From: DATBVX01 sp963696675
GTDB taxonomy: Bacteria; Pseudomonadota; Gammaproteobacteria; Steroidobacterales; Steroidobacteraceae
Length of the DNA stretch: 64,000 nucleotides
NCBI GenBank assembly: GCA_963696675.1
Contig: CAVOLM010000048.1
Coordinates: 1-64,000, forward strand
Direction of reading: 5' to 3'
Part shown: one piece after another, positions 30,458 to 42,000 of the stretch
Layout of the letters: every line of letters begins with the position of its first letter
Numbering within the stretch: the stretch's first letter is position 1
Notes under the pieces: model-generated
Database searches by the model: none
The model's input: the letters and a program-made list of their open reading frames with translations, nothing else
Told to the model about the DNA's origin: nothing
Translations under genes and position numbers: made by a program

Positions 30458-31279
30458 CTACTCTTTTAATCGATGGTGTAGCCCCGGGTCCAGAAGGATC
30501 GGCTGCAGGACGCTGTGCAGGAGCTCAGCCCAGCGTTTGACACCCGCCGCAGTATCGATCTGATCCTGCCGTACCTCGATACAGACGTGCGGCAGCTTGG
30601 CACGCTCGGCATGGCGCGCCACGGTGTAGTCCGCGGGATGCCGGCCGGAATACGGCAGGTTATCGCCAACCGTCAGCCCTTCGATGGCCCGCAGGCGTTC
30701 GAGCAGCGGCACGGCGATGCGTGGATCTCGATCCCATAGCACGCCGATGTTCCAGGGACGTGGCTCGCTTCCCATCATCGGAGTGAAGCTGTGCATCGAG
30801 ATGAACGCCGGAATCACTTCGCGGCGCCGAAACTCGTCGAGGCGCAGCTCGATGGCGCGGTGATACGGCTCGAAGAAGGTGTGCAGACGTTCGGCACGCT
30901 CGGCGTCGCTTATCTTCTGGTTGCCGGGAACTGGCACGCCGTCGCTTGTCGCCAGGATCGAAGTCGGATCCTCGGGGGCACGGTTGCAGTCGATCACCAA
31001 TCGCGAGTAACCCGCGAGCACCGCCGGCGCGTCGAACAATCGCCCGAGCACTCGCGTCACGGAGGCAGAGCCGATGTCCCAGGCGATGTGGCGCGCGGTA
31101 TCCGCCGTGCTCAGGCCCAGGTGCTCGAGCGCACCGGGAAATGCACGACTCGCATGATCGCAGACCAGCAACAGCTCGCCCTTGCCAGCGATGTTGAGCA
31201 GCGTGAACGGCGGCGGATCGCCGGGGCCGATCAAGGAAGACTCATCGTGCTTCGAAGCGCTCTCGAGGGCCGATCTCAT
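30458..31279 (-). CDS. N-formylglutamate amidohydrolase-family protein
   Basis: Zinc-type amidohydrolase family that includes HutG-like enzymes. The ATG at 31279 (MRSALESASKHDE) is preferred over 31312 because the upstream option overlaps a perfect inverted repeat. Features are LLLVCDHASRAFPGAL (metal His/Asp), HIAWDIGSASVT, YSRLVIDCNR, AFISMHSFTPMM with the catalytic His, and CIEVRQDQI. Length of 273 residues is normal. It lies upstream of ybdK and downstream of the GGDEF-EAL gene on the same strand. Members of this family beside YbdK-like ligases may act on gamma-glutamyl or N-acyl amino acids; that is inference. Confidence 0.85.
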   Translation of the reverse strand: MRSALESASKHDESSLIGPGDPPPFTLLNIAGKGELLLVCDHASRAFPGALEHLGLSTADTARHIAWDIGSASVTRVLGRLFDAPAVLAGYSRLVIDCNRAPEDPTSILATSDGVPVPGNQKISDAERAERLHTFFEPYHRAIELRLDEFRRREVIPAFISMHSFTPMMGSEPRPWNIGVLWDRDPRIAVPLLERLRAIEGLTVGDNLPYSGRHPADYTVARHAERAKLPHVCIEVRQDQIDTAAGVKRWAELLHSVLQPILLDPGLHHRLKE

Positions 31280-31304
31280 CGATCGCGATTCTACATCAGT
31301 GGGC

Positions 31305-31367
31305 CAGGGCAACTCTGCACCGGTTTCACGTGGCGCGTTGCGTCGCCAACGGTGCAGAGTTGCCCTG
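31305..31367. repeat. Perfect 18-bp inverted repeat with nested small hairpin
   Basis: CAGGGCAACTCTGCACCG (31305-31322) is exactly inverted as CGGTGCAGAGTTGCCCTG (31350-31367) around a 27-base loop that itself contains GGCG/CGCC. It starts 4 bp after the GGDEF-EAL stop on the minus strand and precedes the amidohydrolase. No T-run follows, so it is either a terminator of unusual length or a mobile palindromic element. Confidence 0.7.
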
Positions 31368-31371
31368 AGGC

Positions 31372-34300
31372 TCAGCCCAGGCGGCGCAGGTCGGCGGTCA
31401 GCGCGCGTGCAAACGGGAAGCGCGCGGTCGGCTCGGGTTCCGCGATGTGAAAACCCTGTGCGTAACTCACACCGAGGCGCGCGAGCTCGGCGAGCACCTC
31501 AGGTGACTCGACCCGCTCGGCGATGGTCTGGATGTGCATGGCGCGGCCGATCTGGCTGATCGCTTCGACCATGCTGCGATCGATGGGGTCGCGGGTGACG
31601 TTCTCGATGAACTGGCCATCGATCTTGAGATAATCCACCGGCAGGGTCTTCAAGTACATGAACGAAGACAGGCCACTGCCGAAGTCATCGAGCGAGAAAC
31701 GGCACCCGCGGTTCTTGAGCTCGCGCATGAAATACACCACGTTGGCGAGGTTGGACACCGCCGCAGTCTCGGTGATCTCGAAGCAGATCGCCCCGGGGCT
31801 CGGCGTTTCCTGCGCCAGCTCGTTGATCAGGAATTCGAGAAAACGATCGTCATTGAGCGATGTGCCCGACAGGTTGATCGAGATCGTGTACGGCGGATGC
31901 GGGTCACTGGCGCGATGCGCCAGCACACTCAGCGCGTGCCGCACCACCCAGCGATCGATGGCGGGCATGACGTTGTAGCGCTCGGCGGCTGGAATGAACT
32001 CGATCGGCTGCACGAGCGCGCCACTCTCATCGCGCATCCTGAGCATCAACTCGAAATGGCGGCGCAGATCGCGGTTGTTGCCGATGGGGACGATCGGCTG
32101 GAAGTACAGCTCCAGCCGGTCTTCCTCGCACGCGCGGGTGAGGCGTGATACCCACTGCATTTCGCGGTGCCGTTCCGGAACATTGTCCTGCTGATAGACG
32201 TGCACGCGGTTGCGGCCCTGATCCTTGGCAGCATAGCAGGCAACGTCCGCCGCGCTCATGAGCGCAGCCATGCTCTCGGTCTCGCGACCGATCTCGACGA
32301 TGCCGATGCTCACACCAACGTTCAAGGCGCCGTCGTGCCACACGAAACGGTAATCGCGGATGGCCTGGCGCAGGGTCTCAGCGATCTTTATCGCCTGGTC
32401 CGGCTGGCATTCCGACAGGAGGATGCCGAACTCATCGCCGCCAAGCCGTGCCAGCGTGTCGCTGGCGCGAATGCGCGTCTGCAAGAGCCCTGTGATCTGT
32501 TTGAGCAAGCGGTCTCCGGCCGGATGGCCGCAGGTGTCATTGACCAGCTTGAACTGATCCAGGTCGAGGTATAGCAGAACGAAGCCGGGCCCTTCGCCGC
32601 GACGCGTGCTCGCCAATGCCTCGCTCAGCCGGCTTTCGAACTCGCGCCGGTTGATGAGCCCGGTCAACGCATCGTGACTCGCCTGGTAGGAGAGCGCGCG
32701 GCGCAGCCGGCGCTCGCGACTCACGTCGTGGAACACCATGACCGCGCCGATGACGTTTCCGGCCCGATCGCGGATCGGCGCCGCAGAGTTCTGGATCGCG
32801 ATCTCCTGCCCGCGTCGATTCAGAAGCACGGTGTGGTCAGACAGGCCGATCACGTGTGCCTCGCGCAGGCACCGCACGACGGGATTTTCTACCGCTTCAC
32901 GATCAGTCTCATTGATCAGCCGGAAAATTGCCGCCACGGGCAGTCCATTGGCCTCGCGGGTATCCCAGCCCGTCAGGCTCTCTGCGACCGGATTGACGTA
33001 GTTGACGCAGCCACCGGCATCCGTCGTGATGACGCCGTCGCCGATCGACTGCAGCGTGACCTGGGCGCGTTCCTTCTCCTCGAACACCGCCGTCTCGGCC
33101 TTCCAGCGCTCCGTGATGTCGGCGATCGTGCCTTCATAGCCGATGATTTCGCGTTGCTCATTGCGCACTACCCGCGCGCTCTCGAGCACCACGATGGTTC
33201 TGCCGTCCTGCCGCCGCAGCGGATGTTCGGCGTTGTGAACCTCGCTATCCGCTTCGATGCGCCGTATGAACTCCGCACGGTCTGCCGGATCGACGTACAG
33301 GCTCGCCGCATCGGCCAGTGCGTACAGCTCCTCCGCCGAATCAAACCCGAGGATCTGCACGAAAGCCGGGTTGACCGACAGAAACCGGCCTTCGCGGCTG
33401 GTCTGGTACACGCCTTCCATGACGTTTTCGAATAGCCCGCGGAATTTCGCTTCACTGGCTCGCAGCGCGTCTTCCGCGCGGCGCCGCTCGGTCGCGATGC
33501 CAGCGAGTTGTGTCATGCGCGCCATCAGCTCCAGTTCCCGTCGCCCGGGCGTGCCGGTCTGGCGCCGATAGATCGAGAAACAGCCGAGCGCGCTGCCATC
33601 GCCGGCCAGAATCGGCGTCGACCAGCAGGCCTTGAGGCCGAAACGCAGCGCGAGATCACGCCGGTGCTCCCACAAGGCATCCTTCGCAATGTCCGCGACG
33701 ATCACCTGCCGCCCCAGAAAGACCGCCGCCGCGCAGGAGCCGAACCGCGGGCCCACGGGGGTGCCTTCCATACCGGCACAAAACTCGGGAGGCAGCCGCG
33801 GCGCTACGAGCTGCTGGAACGTGTGTGACTGCTGGTTGAGGAGGCTGATCGCGCAATAGAGCTCTGGAGCGACCTTCTCTATGACTTCGGTGATTGCCTC
33901 CAGCGCCACGGACAGGTGCGCGTGCGAGGCGAGCTTCTCGAATACCCGCCGTTCGCCGGCAGCGATGAGCTCGGCACGCTTGCGGTCGGTGATGTCGGTG
34001 ATGCTGCCCCGGATCAGCGTGCGCGTGGAGCTCGGGAGCCTGACCAGGCGCACCTCGCACGGGATGTCGTTGCCGAGCGCATCGCGGTGCAGCCATTCGA
34101 ACACCGGAGTCTCGCCATTGAGCGCGCGATCGAGATACCCGCGCGCCACGCCGAACGAAGAGGTGCCGTCCGGTTGCGCGGGTGGACTCACCTGTTCCGG
34201 CCCGCACTGAAGCAGCGCCGCCCGATCCATCTTGAAGAAGCGCACCGCGTTGTCGTTGACATCGATGAAGCGACCGACATCCATGTCGAGCACGACAATG

Positions 34301-35050
34301 GCTTCCGGGGCGTTTTCGACCAGCGTGCGATAGCGCGCCTCGCTTTCGCGCATGGCCTGCTCGGAATTGCGCCGATCCGTGATGTCACGCAGGCAGACGA
34401 CGAAGACGCGGCGGCGGTTCACGCGCGCCTCGCTCACCGCGATGTCGGCGGCGAACTGCGGCCCCATCCTTGTTCCGGCCCCAGGTCTCATGGGCTGCCA
34501 GGTCGACATGAGTGTCATCGAGCCGTGCCGCCAGCCGCGACAAGTAGTCGGCTACCGTTCCCTGGTTCGCCGCCTCGGGGACGAGATGATCAAGGGTGCG
34601 GCCGAGGACCTCGGCCTGGCTGTAGCCGAAGATGCGCTCGCCGGTGGGATTGAAGGTTTCAATGTGTCCGCCCTCATCGACCGTGATGATGGCGTCCTTG
34701 ATGTGATCGAGAATCGCCTGCAGCTGCGCGGCCGTCTGCTCACGAATCTCGCGTGTGAGGGCCTGTGCCTCATCCGACATGAGCTGCATCGAACGCACGA
34801 TGCCGCGCCGCTCTTCATCTACGGCGTCGTAGTGGCGGCTGATCGTCTCGAGCAGCCGCATGAGTTCCGGGGTTCCATCCGGAGAGCCCGCCGCCGCGAT
34901 GCGCAGCTGCTGGCGCAGCAGCCGGTTCAGGCTGGGGGTGCCGGTGGGGAACAGTCCCGTCCACCCGGTCGGGTAAGTGGCCGCGGGGTCGCTCGCCAGG
35001 TGCTCCGGGAGCCGACTCGGCGCAGTTGCTCTACCGCCCGCATTTGACAT
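31372..35050 (-). CDS. Multi-PAS/GAF diguanylate cyclase-phosphodiesterase (GGDEF-EAL), one frameshift
   Basis: About 1226 residues from ATG 35050. A PAS domain near residue 100 (IETFNPTGERIFGYSQAEVLG) is followed, after a frame change near 34480, by a second PAS (FIDVNDNAVRFFKMD), a GAF domain (SVALEAITEVIEKVAPELY...GSCAAAVFLGRQV) and two more PAS domains (VYQTSREGRFLSVNPAF; DGVITTDAGGCVNYVNP). The GGDEF domain has ARLGGDEFGILL with an RASD inhibitory site five residues before. The EAL domain has ELM in place of EAL but keeps DDFGSGLSSF and DYLKIDGQFI, so both activities are possible. It makes or degrades cyclic di-GMP in response to unknown signals. No membrane segment is seen. Confidence 0.88.
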
Positions 35051-35194
35051 AAGGCGTGCCAGGGACCTTGCGCTTCGAGCAAGCGCGGACGGGCATCTTA
35101 GTTACGCTATGGAAAATGGCTGTGTGATCCGACTCTCGATTCCGCCACGAGTCCCAGGATTCGCACGAAAAGGCTCAGCCCAAGGGAAGCGATC

Positions 35195-37017
35195 CTACGC
35201 AGAAGCGGCGCGCAGCATCCGCTTGCGCTCCTGCTCGGACAGCGCGCGTTTGCGCAGCCGTACGGCCGTGGGAGTGATCTCCACCAATTCGTCGTCGGAG
35301 ATGAATTCCATGGCCTGCTCGAGCGAGAGACGGATTGGGGGTGTCAGGATCAACTTCTCGTCGCTGCCGGCGGCCCGGATGTTGGTCAGCTTCTTGGCCT
35401 TGAGCGGGTTGACGGTCAGATCGTTGTCGCGGCTGTGAATGCCGACGATCTGGCCCGCGTAGACCTCCTCGCCCGGACCCACAAATAGACGCCCGCGTTC
35501 CTGAAGGCTAAAAAGGGCGTATGCCAGCGTGCGGCCCTGGCCGTTCGAAATCAGCACGCCATTGGTCCTCAGACCGAGCTCGCGCGTGACGAGCGGTCCG
35601 TAATGATCAAAGACGTGATGCAGGATGCCGGTGCCCGACGTCATGGTCCGAAACTCGGTCTGGAAGCCGATCAGGCCGCGCGACGGGATCATGTAGTCCA
35701 GGCGCACCCTACCCTTGCCATCCGGCTGCATCGCGCTCAGTTCCGCGCCGCGCTCGCCGAGACCAGTCATCACCGCACCCTGGGCAGAGTCTTCTATGTC
35801 CACAGTCAGCAGCTCGTACGGCTCACAGGACACGCCATCGATTTCACGAATGACCACGCGTGGTTTGGAGACCGCGACTTCGTACCCTTCGCGGCGCATG
35901 TTTTCGAGCAAGACACCCAGATGCAGCTCGCCGCGGCCATACACGATGAACTTGTCCGGGTCGTCCGTTTCCTCGACGCGCAACGCGACGTTGTGAAGCG
36001 CCTCGCGCTGCAGGCGCTCGCGCAGTTGGCGGCTGGTCACGAACTTGCCGTCGCGCCCGTAGAAAGGCGAAGTGTTCACCTCGAAGGTCATGCTGATCGT
36101 GGGCTCGTCCACCGTGAGCCGCGGCAGCGCTTCGGGTTGCGTCGGATCGCAGATCGTGTCGGAAATCTTCGGCTCGCCAATGCCCGCGAAAGCCACGATG
36201 TCGCCCGCTTCGGCAGACTCAACTTCGACGCGGATGAGGCCGATGAAGCCGAGGATCTGGCCGATGCGCTCGTTGCGAACCTGTCCGTCCGCGCCGATCA
36301 CAGTGACCGCGAGCATTACGACGCAGCGTGCCGCGCTTGATCCGGCCGATCCCGATGGCGCCCACGTAGCTCGAGTAATCGAGCAGGCTCACCTGCAGTT
36401 GCAGCGGCCCGTTCACATCGACGTCGGGCGCCGGGCAATGCTGCACGATGGCGCGGAACAGTGCGCCCATGTCGGAGGCCGACTGCGCCGGATCCAGCGT
36501 GGCGAAACCCTGCAGCGCAGATGCATACACCACAGGAAAATCGAGCTGTGCCTCGGTGGCGCCGAGACGATCGAACAGATCGAAGGTCTGATCGAGCACC
36601 CAGCCCGGACGCGCCTCCGCGCGATCGATCTTGTTGATGACCACGATCGGCTTCAGTCCGTGATCGAAGGCCTTCTGCGTGACGAAGCGCGTCTGCGGCA
36701 TCGGCCCATCGACTGCGTCCACCAGCAGCAGGACCGAATCGACCATCGACAAGCACGCGCTCGACTTCGCCGCCGAAATCCGCGTGCCCCGGCGTGTCGA
36801 CGATGTTGATCCGGTAGTCCTCCCAGCGGATCGCCGTGTTCTTCGCAAGAATCGTGATGCCGCGCTCACGTTCGAGCGCGTTGGAATCCATCATGCGCTC
36901 GGGCATCTCCTTGCGTGCGTCGAGCGTGCCAGACTGCTTCAGCAGCTGGTCGACGAGCGTCGTCTTGCCGTGATCGACGTGCGCGATGATGGCGATGTTG
37001 CGAAGATTAGCGATCAC
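35195..37017 (-). CDS. typA: Translational GTPase TypA/BipA, frameshifted
   Basis: Ribosome-associated GTPase needed for assembly and stress growth. Start ATG 37017 ([20 protein letters not shown]). Motifs are the G1 HVDHGKTT, switch [13 protein letters not shown], and G4 [12 protein letters not shown] after a frame change near 36755. After another change near 36320 come the EF-G-like domains ([36 protein letters not shown]) and the BipA-specific C-terminal domain ([17 protein letters not shown]). Corrected length of about 607 residues is standard. The breaks are one-base indels (for example an extra T near 36750), so the gene is probably intact in the organism. Confidence 0.92.
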
Positions 37018-37111
37018 GGGGTGGGGCCTGCCAGGCTCAAAGGGCGCGCATTGTACATGGACGGACCTGCTGTATCGACGCTTCGAGAGGTCGGCTGGCT
37101 GAACCTCTGCG

Positions 37112-37673
37112 TCAGTGCGCCGAATCGGTGCCCGGCTTGGCCTCAGAAGGCGCCGCCGCCTGGTCCGGGGCGCCCACTACGACGGGAATGGCAAAAGTGC
37201 GCGCGACGCTTCCGGTATCGGTGTCGAGCAGGACTACGGCGCTCACGTAATACACGCCATTGTCCCGCGGCACGACACTCAGCTCGTGACGGTAGACGTT
37301 GCCGGCCTGGATTTCCCGATACTCTGCCGGTGCGACCATGGGCTGCACTGCAAGGGCGTCGGTTGAGATGTACGTCACACGCATCGCACTGGCGGAAATC
37401 TTGGGCAGCAGCGCAATCGAGATGCTCGAGTGGCTGGCCGAGCTGGGGCCGGTCCTTGAGCTCGAATTTGAGCTCCACCGACTCGTCCTTGCCGGCGCTC
37501 ACGCCGCTCACCATGCGCTTGAGTGCCGCGTCGGTCTCGGGACTCTTCGCGGTGACTGCGGCGGCCGGTGTCGCGGCGACTTGTGCCTTATCGCTATCCG
37601 GTTCGCGGCTGCAACCGAAGAGCGTTGTGGCCAACACCAAGCTCAGAACGGAGCCCGCCATGACATGTTTCAT
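37112..37673 (-). CDS. Hypothetical lipoprotein, one frameshift
   Basis: Start ATG 37673 (MKHVMAGSVLSLVLATTLFG) with a lipobox LFGC; the acylated Cys is about residue 21. The mature protein has a charged helix (SPETDAALKRMVSG), then ESVELKFELKDRPQLGQPL. After a frame change near 37420 it reads TYISTDALAVQPMVA, YRHELSVVPRDNGVYYVSAV and ends with an Ala/Pro-rich tail. The beta-rich C-terminal part looks like a single Ig-like domain. About 187 residues corrected. I do not recognise a family. It lies between typA and srkA on the same strand. Confidence 0.6.
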
Positions 37674-37713
37674 GAATGAGAAAATTAGCACAGTGCTACC
37701 GACCTGTCCGAGA

Positions 37714-38734
37714 TCAGATGTTGAGCGGTTCCTCATCCAGCGCATCGAACTGACTCTGCAACGTGCTCACATGGCCTTCCCAGTAGCGGGGTTCGGCGAA
37801 CCAGGGAAACGCCCGGGGAAAGGCCGGATCGTTCCAGCGTCGTGCCAGCCACGCCGAATAATGGATCAGCCGCAGAGTCCGCAGCGGCTCGATCAGCGCA
37901 AGCTGCGAGGCATTGAAGGCTGCGAATTGCGAATAGCCCTCGAGCAGGTCTGATGCCTGCGCGCGCATCTCGTCGCGCGTGCCTGCGAGCAGCATCCACA
38001 GGTCCTGGATTGCGGGACCTGTCATGCAATCGTCGAGGTCGACGATATGAGGACCTTCCGGCCTCCAGAGAATATTGCCACGGTGGCAGTCGCCATGAAT
38101 GCGATGCCACTGAGAGCTCTGCAGCTCGAGTCCCGCCTCTCGTACCCTCTCGATCAGGCGCTCCGTGACCTCGGCGTAGCGATCGATGAGATAGTCGGGC
38201 AGGAAGCCGCCTTGCAGAATCGTTTCGCGCGCTTCATCGCCGTAGGTCACGATCGACAGTATCGGCCGATGCGACAAAGCGACGTGCCTGCCCCATTGCA
38301 TGTAGTCTGCCGAGGAATCTCCCCATCCACAGCCGATCATCGCTGGTCGCGAGTTCGGGCCACTGACCGTTACGCCTCGGGTACACGGCGTAACGAAAGG
38401 CGGAAAAGCTCAGCAGAGACCGGCCTTCGCGCAACAACGGAGCCACGACTGGAATCTCAGCGCCAGCCAGCTCGAGTGCGAAACCATGCTCTTCGAGGAT
38501 GCTTGCATCGCTCCAGCGGTGCGGGCGATAGAACTTCACCACGACCGGCTCGCCCTCTTCGAGGCCCACCTGGTAGACGCGGTTCTCGTAGCTGTTGAGC
38601 GCCAGCACGCGCCCGTCGCAAAGGTAGCCCGCCGCCTCGACAGCGGCGATGACGATCTCAGGCGTCAGACCGGCGAACGGCGTCTCGTTCGCCGACGGTG
38701 TTATCGGACCGGCGCCCCTTTCGCTATCATGCAC
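37714..38734 (-). CDS. srkA: Stress response kinase A (YihE/RdoA), frameshifted
   Basis: Ser/Thr protein kinase of the aminoglycoside-phosphotransferase fold; in Escherichia coli it is part of the Cpx/stress network. Start near 38734. N-terminal lobe NRVYQVGLEEGEPVVVKFYR with the ATP Lys, then after a frame change near 38270 the catalytic loop HRIHGDCHRGNILW and the metal-binding IVDLDDCMTGPA. Corrected length of about 339 residues is typical. It is divergent from galE with only 35 bp between them. Confidence 0.87.
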
Positions 38735-38769
38735 GCGCGACGCAACTCCTTCTTTCAGGTCCTGAATTC

Positions 38770-39787
38770 ATGCCGCAATCTGCAATCCTGGTAACCGGTG
38801 GCGCAGGTTACATCGGCAGCCACGTAGCGCGACAGCTCGGCGAGGCCGGCGAGACCGTCGTGGTGCTCGACAACCTCGTGACCGGCTTCCGCGAGGCCGT
38901 GCTGCACGGAACGCTCATCGTGGGCGAGACCGGTGACCGCGAGCTCGTTACCCGCATTCTCTCCGAGCACCGCATCGACACGGTGATGCACTTCGCTGCG
39001 CACACCATCGTGCCCGAATCCGTGGCGAAACCGCTCAAGTACTACGGCAACAACACGTGCGCCACACGCAATCTCCTGGAGTGTTGTGCGGCGCAGGGCG
39101 TGCGCCATTTCATCTTTTCTTCGACCGCCGCCGTTTACGGAATACCGCCGGGGGGAGTTGCGGCAGAGGACACGCCGCTTGCGCCCATCAATCCTTATGG
39201 AACCTCGAAACTCATGAGCGAGTGGATGCTGCGCGATGTGGCGCTGGCTGGGAACCTGCGCTACGTGTCGCTGCGGTACTTCAACGTCGCAGGCTCAGAT
39301 CCACACGGCCGCATTGGACAATGCACACCCGCTGCCACATTGCTCGTCAAGGTTGCCTGCGAAGCCGCGGTGGGGAAGCGTCCCGGTGTGTCGATCTTCG
39401 GCACGGATTACCCGACGCCGGATGGTACCGGCGTGCGTGACTACATCCACGTAGAAGACCTCGCCAGCGCCCATGTCCAGGCTCTCGACTATCTGCGCAA
39501 TGGCGGCGACTCGATCACGCTCAATTGCGGTTACGGGCACGGCTACAGCGTGCGCGAAGTGCTGCGGATGGTGGAGCAGGTCGCACAGTGCCCACTGCAG
39601 ATTCGTGAAGAAACGCGCCGGGCCGGCGATCCTTCCATCCTGATCGCACGAGCGGATCGCGTGCGCGCAGGTGCTCGGATGGCGTCCGCAGCTCGATGAC
39701 CTGGAAGCCATCGTGCGCACCTCGTTGGAGTGGGAACGCAGGCAGCTCGCAGCGCCTTGGGTCTCGTCGCGAGCGCCGAAGCTGTGA
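38770..39787 (+). CDS. galE: UDP-glucose 4-epimerase, one frameshift near the 3' end
   Basis: Interconverts UDP-glucose and UDP-galactose. Start ATG 38770 (MPQSAILVTGGAGYIGSH with the NAD-binding glycines). Also present are the catalytic SSTAAVYG and NPYGTSKLMSEWM (YxxxK), RYFNVAGSDP and GVRDYIHVEDLA. One extra base near 39665 shifts the last 40 codons; in the corrected frame they read VLGWRPQLDDLEAIVRTSLE and stop at 39787. Corrected length of about 338 residues is standard. It probably supplies sugar nucleotides to the surface-glycan locus further right. Confidence 0.92.
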
Positions 39788-39854
39788 CTCGAACCGCAAA
39801 ACAGTCACTTCCCGCTCGATCGGCACTCGGGCCGGACTGCTAGAATTGGCGGTC

Positions 39855-41325
39855 ATGCGCTTCACCAAGCCGCGATCCCTGAGCGGACTGATGCTGCTCG
39901 GCATGTCCCTCGTGGCCGTGCCGCTGTTGATTCGCGGTCATCAATGCGGCGTTTCAGATCCGCCGCCTCGCCAGCCAGAGCGAAGCGCTCGTCGTACAGG
40001 GCGTGCAGGGCGACCCGCTACCACCAGTTGCTGTTCGAGCAGATCGCTTCGCTCGAACGCAGCGCCCGTCTCTACCAGGTCATCGGCAATCGCGAGCTGC
40101 TCGAGGTCTACCGCCAGAATCACGAACGGTTCCAGCTCACGCTCGAAAGCTCTGGTCGACTGCAGCGCGATCCGCGCAGCGACACGCAGCTCGAGACCCT
40201 GCGCACCGAGAGCGTCGCGATCTGGCAGCTGCTGAGCACGCGTCGGCGTGGCTCGCCCGAGATCACGCAGGCGGTCAGCAATTTTTCGCGCCTGTGGGAA
40301 ACGGCGACGACGCTGGCGGAAGCTAGCCGGCGGCGCATCGATCAGCAGCTCGAGACCTTGCAGGTCGCGACCGCGAGCGCGCAAAGGAATCTGTTCTGGC
40401 AATCCGCAGCGCTGCTTCCGGCCACGCTGGTCCTGACCATCGTCTTCACGCTGGTCGCTGGCGCGACCCATCCGCCATCTGGATCGGGTGATCGGCGAGC
40501 TCGGGCGCGGGACGTTTTCTCGCGCCATCAGGGTCAAGGGCCCGAGCGACCTCGAGGCCCTGGGTCGGCAGCTCGAGTGGCTGCGTGTGCGCCTGCTTGA
40601 CCTTGCACAGGAAAAGAATCGATTCCTGCGACACATGTCGCACGAGCTGAAGACTCCACTGGCCAATATTCGCGAAGGTACGGAGCTCCTGCTCGACGGC
40701 TCGGTCGGCCAGCTTGCGGACGATCAGCGCGAGGTCACCGGCATCCTGCGCGAGAACGGATTGAAATTGCAGCGCCTCATCGAAAACCTGCTGACTTTCA
40801 GCACCTGGCAGGCGCAGAGCGTCGGCCTCGAGGTGAGCGAATTCAAGCTGCGACCACTCGTCAAGAGCGTATTGGAGAGCCAGCGCCTCACGCTCGTGAG
40901 CCAGCGCGTGCGCCTCGATGTACGCGTGGAAGACGTGACTGTCGCAGCCGATCGCAGCAAGCTGAAGCTGATCCTCGACAACCTGCTTTCGAATGCCATC
41001 AAGTTCACGCCGCAGGGTGGCACGATCCACATTCACGCGCAGACGCTGCGCGACCAGCTGGTCCTGGATGTCGGCTGATACCGGGACCGGGCATTCCGCT
41101 CGAGGAGCGCAGCCGCATCTTCGAGGCCTTCTACCAGGGCAAGACTCCGCAGGGCGGGCACGTGAAGGGCACCGGTATCGGGCTCTCGGTGGTGATCGAG
41201 TTCGTACACGCGCACAGCGGCACGATTGAAATCGTCGACGGTCAGTTTGCGGGTGCTCATTTCCGCATCCGCCTGCCGCTGCGCCAGCCGGGCGTGGGGA
41301 CAAGGAGCCGGCGCATGCGGCGTAG
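39855..41325 (+). CDS. glrK: GlrK/QseE-type sensor histidine kinase, frameshifted
   Basis: Membrane sensor of a three-gene GlrK-lipoprotein-GlrR system. ATG 39855 is preceded by TAGAAT, a possible -10. TM1 is SLSGLMLLGMSLVAVPLL; the periplasmic helical domain (YHQLLFEQIASLERSARLYQ, QLLSTRRRGSPEITQAVSNF) and TM2 (LLPATLVLTIVFTLV) follow, then HAMP, HisKA (RHMSHELKTPLANIREG) and HATPase (NLLSNAIKFTPQGG, DTGPGIPLEE, GTGIGLSVVIEF). Frames change near 39940, 40475 and 41080. The stop is placed at TAG 41323-41325, overlapping the lipoprotein start. About 490 residues corrected. Confidence 0.82.
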
Positions 41326-41924
41326 CTCGCTTGCCGGCGCAATCGTCCTGGTTCTGACGGCCGGCTGCAGCATCATGCCGAGCACGCCCGTGCCCACAAC
41401 GGCGCCAACCACCACGACCGATCCTTCCCTGGGTTCAATGTCGAGCTATCTCGACATGATGGAGCGCCTGTCGCGCGGCACGCCGGCCGAACAGGCCGAA
41501 ATCGCGCAGGCCGCCAAGGATGCCTCGGACGCTGACACCGACAACGAGCAACCGCCTGCGATATGCGCTGGTGCTCGCGACGCCCGGGCACGGCAAGTCG
41601 GATGAAGCCGCCGCACGTGAAATGCTGACCCAGCTTCTCGCGACGCCGGAAACCATGCTGCCCGCCGAGCGCGCACTCGCGTGGATCTGTCTCAAGGACG
41701 TCGAGCAGCGAATGATCCTGCGAGCGGAGAATCTGCGCCTGCAGGCCAGCACGATCCAGCAGGACCGCGACAAGAACGCAGTCACCAACCGGCGCCTGCA
41801 GGCGGAGATCGACGAGAACGCACGCCTGCGCAAGGAGCTGGCCGAAGCGCAGGCCAAGCTCGATGAAATCACGCGTATCGAACGCGCCATCATCGAGCGC
41901 AATCCGGGAAACGGGGGCAAATGA
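41315..41924 (+). CDS. QseG/YfhG-like lipoprotein, one frameshift
   Basis: Outer-membrane lipoprotein of the glrK-qseG-glrR locus type; in enterobacteria QseG stimulates the kinase. ATG 41315 gives MRRSSLAGAIVLVLTAGC, a lipoprotein signal with lipobox LTAGC. The mature region is low complexity (Pro/Thr), then helical repeats. After a frame change near 41555 it continues RYALVLATPGHG, then AERALAWICLKDVEQRM and a long C-terminal coiled coil (NRRLQAEIDENARLRKELAE). About 203 residues corrected. Assignment rests on position and layout more than on sequence identity. Confidence 0.7.
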
Positions 41925-42000
41925 GGCCCGGCTGGCGCGTCGGTATCTCAAAACCGGCGCGCCTCGCTATAATGGCCCGGCCCTTCCGGACCGGTTCAAT

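Noticed and set aside
35195..37017. typA as a decayed pseudogene
   Set aside because: All domains are present with one-base shifts only; the same error type hits essential genes, so sequence error is more likely.
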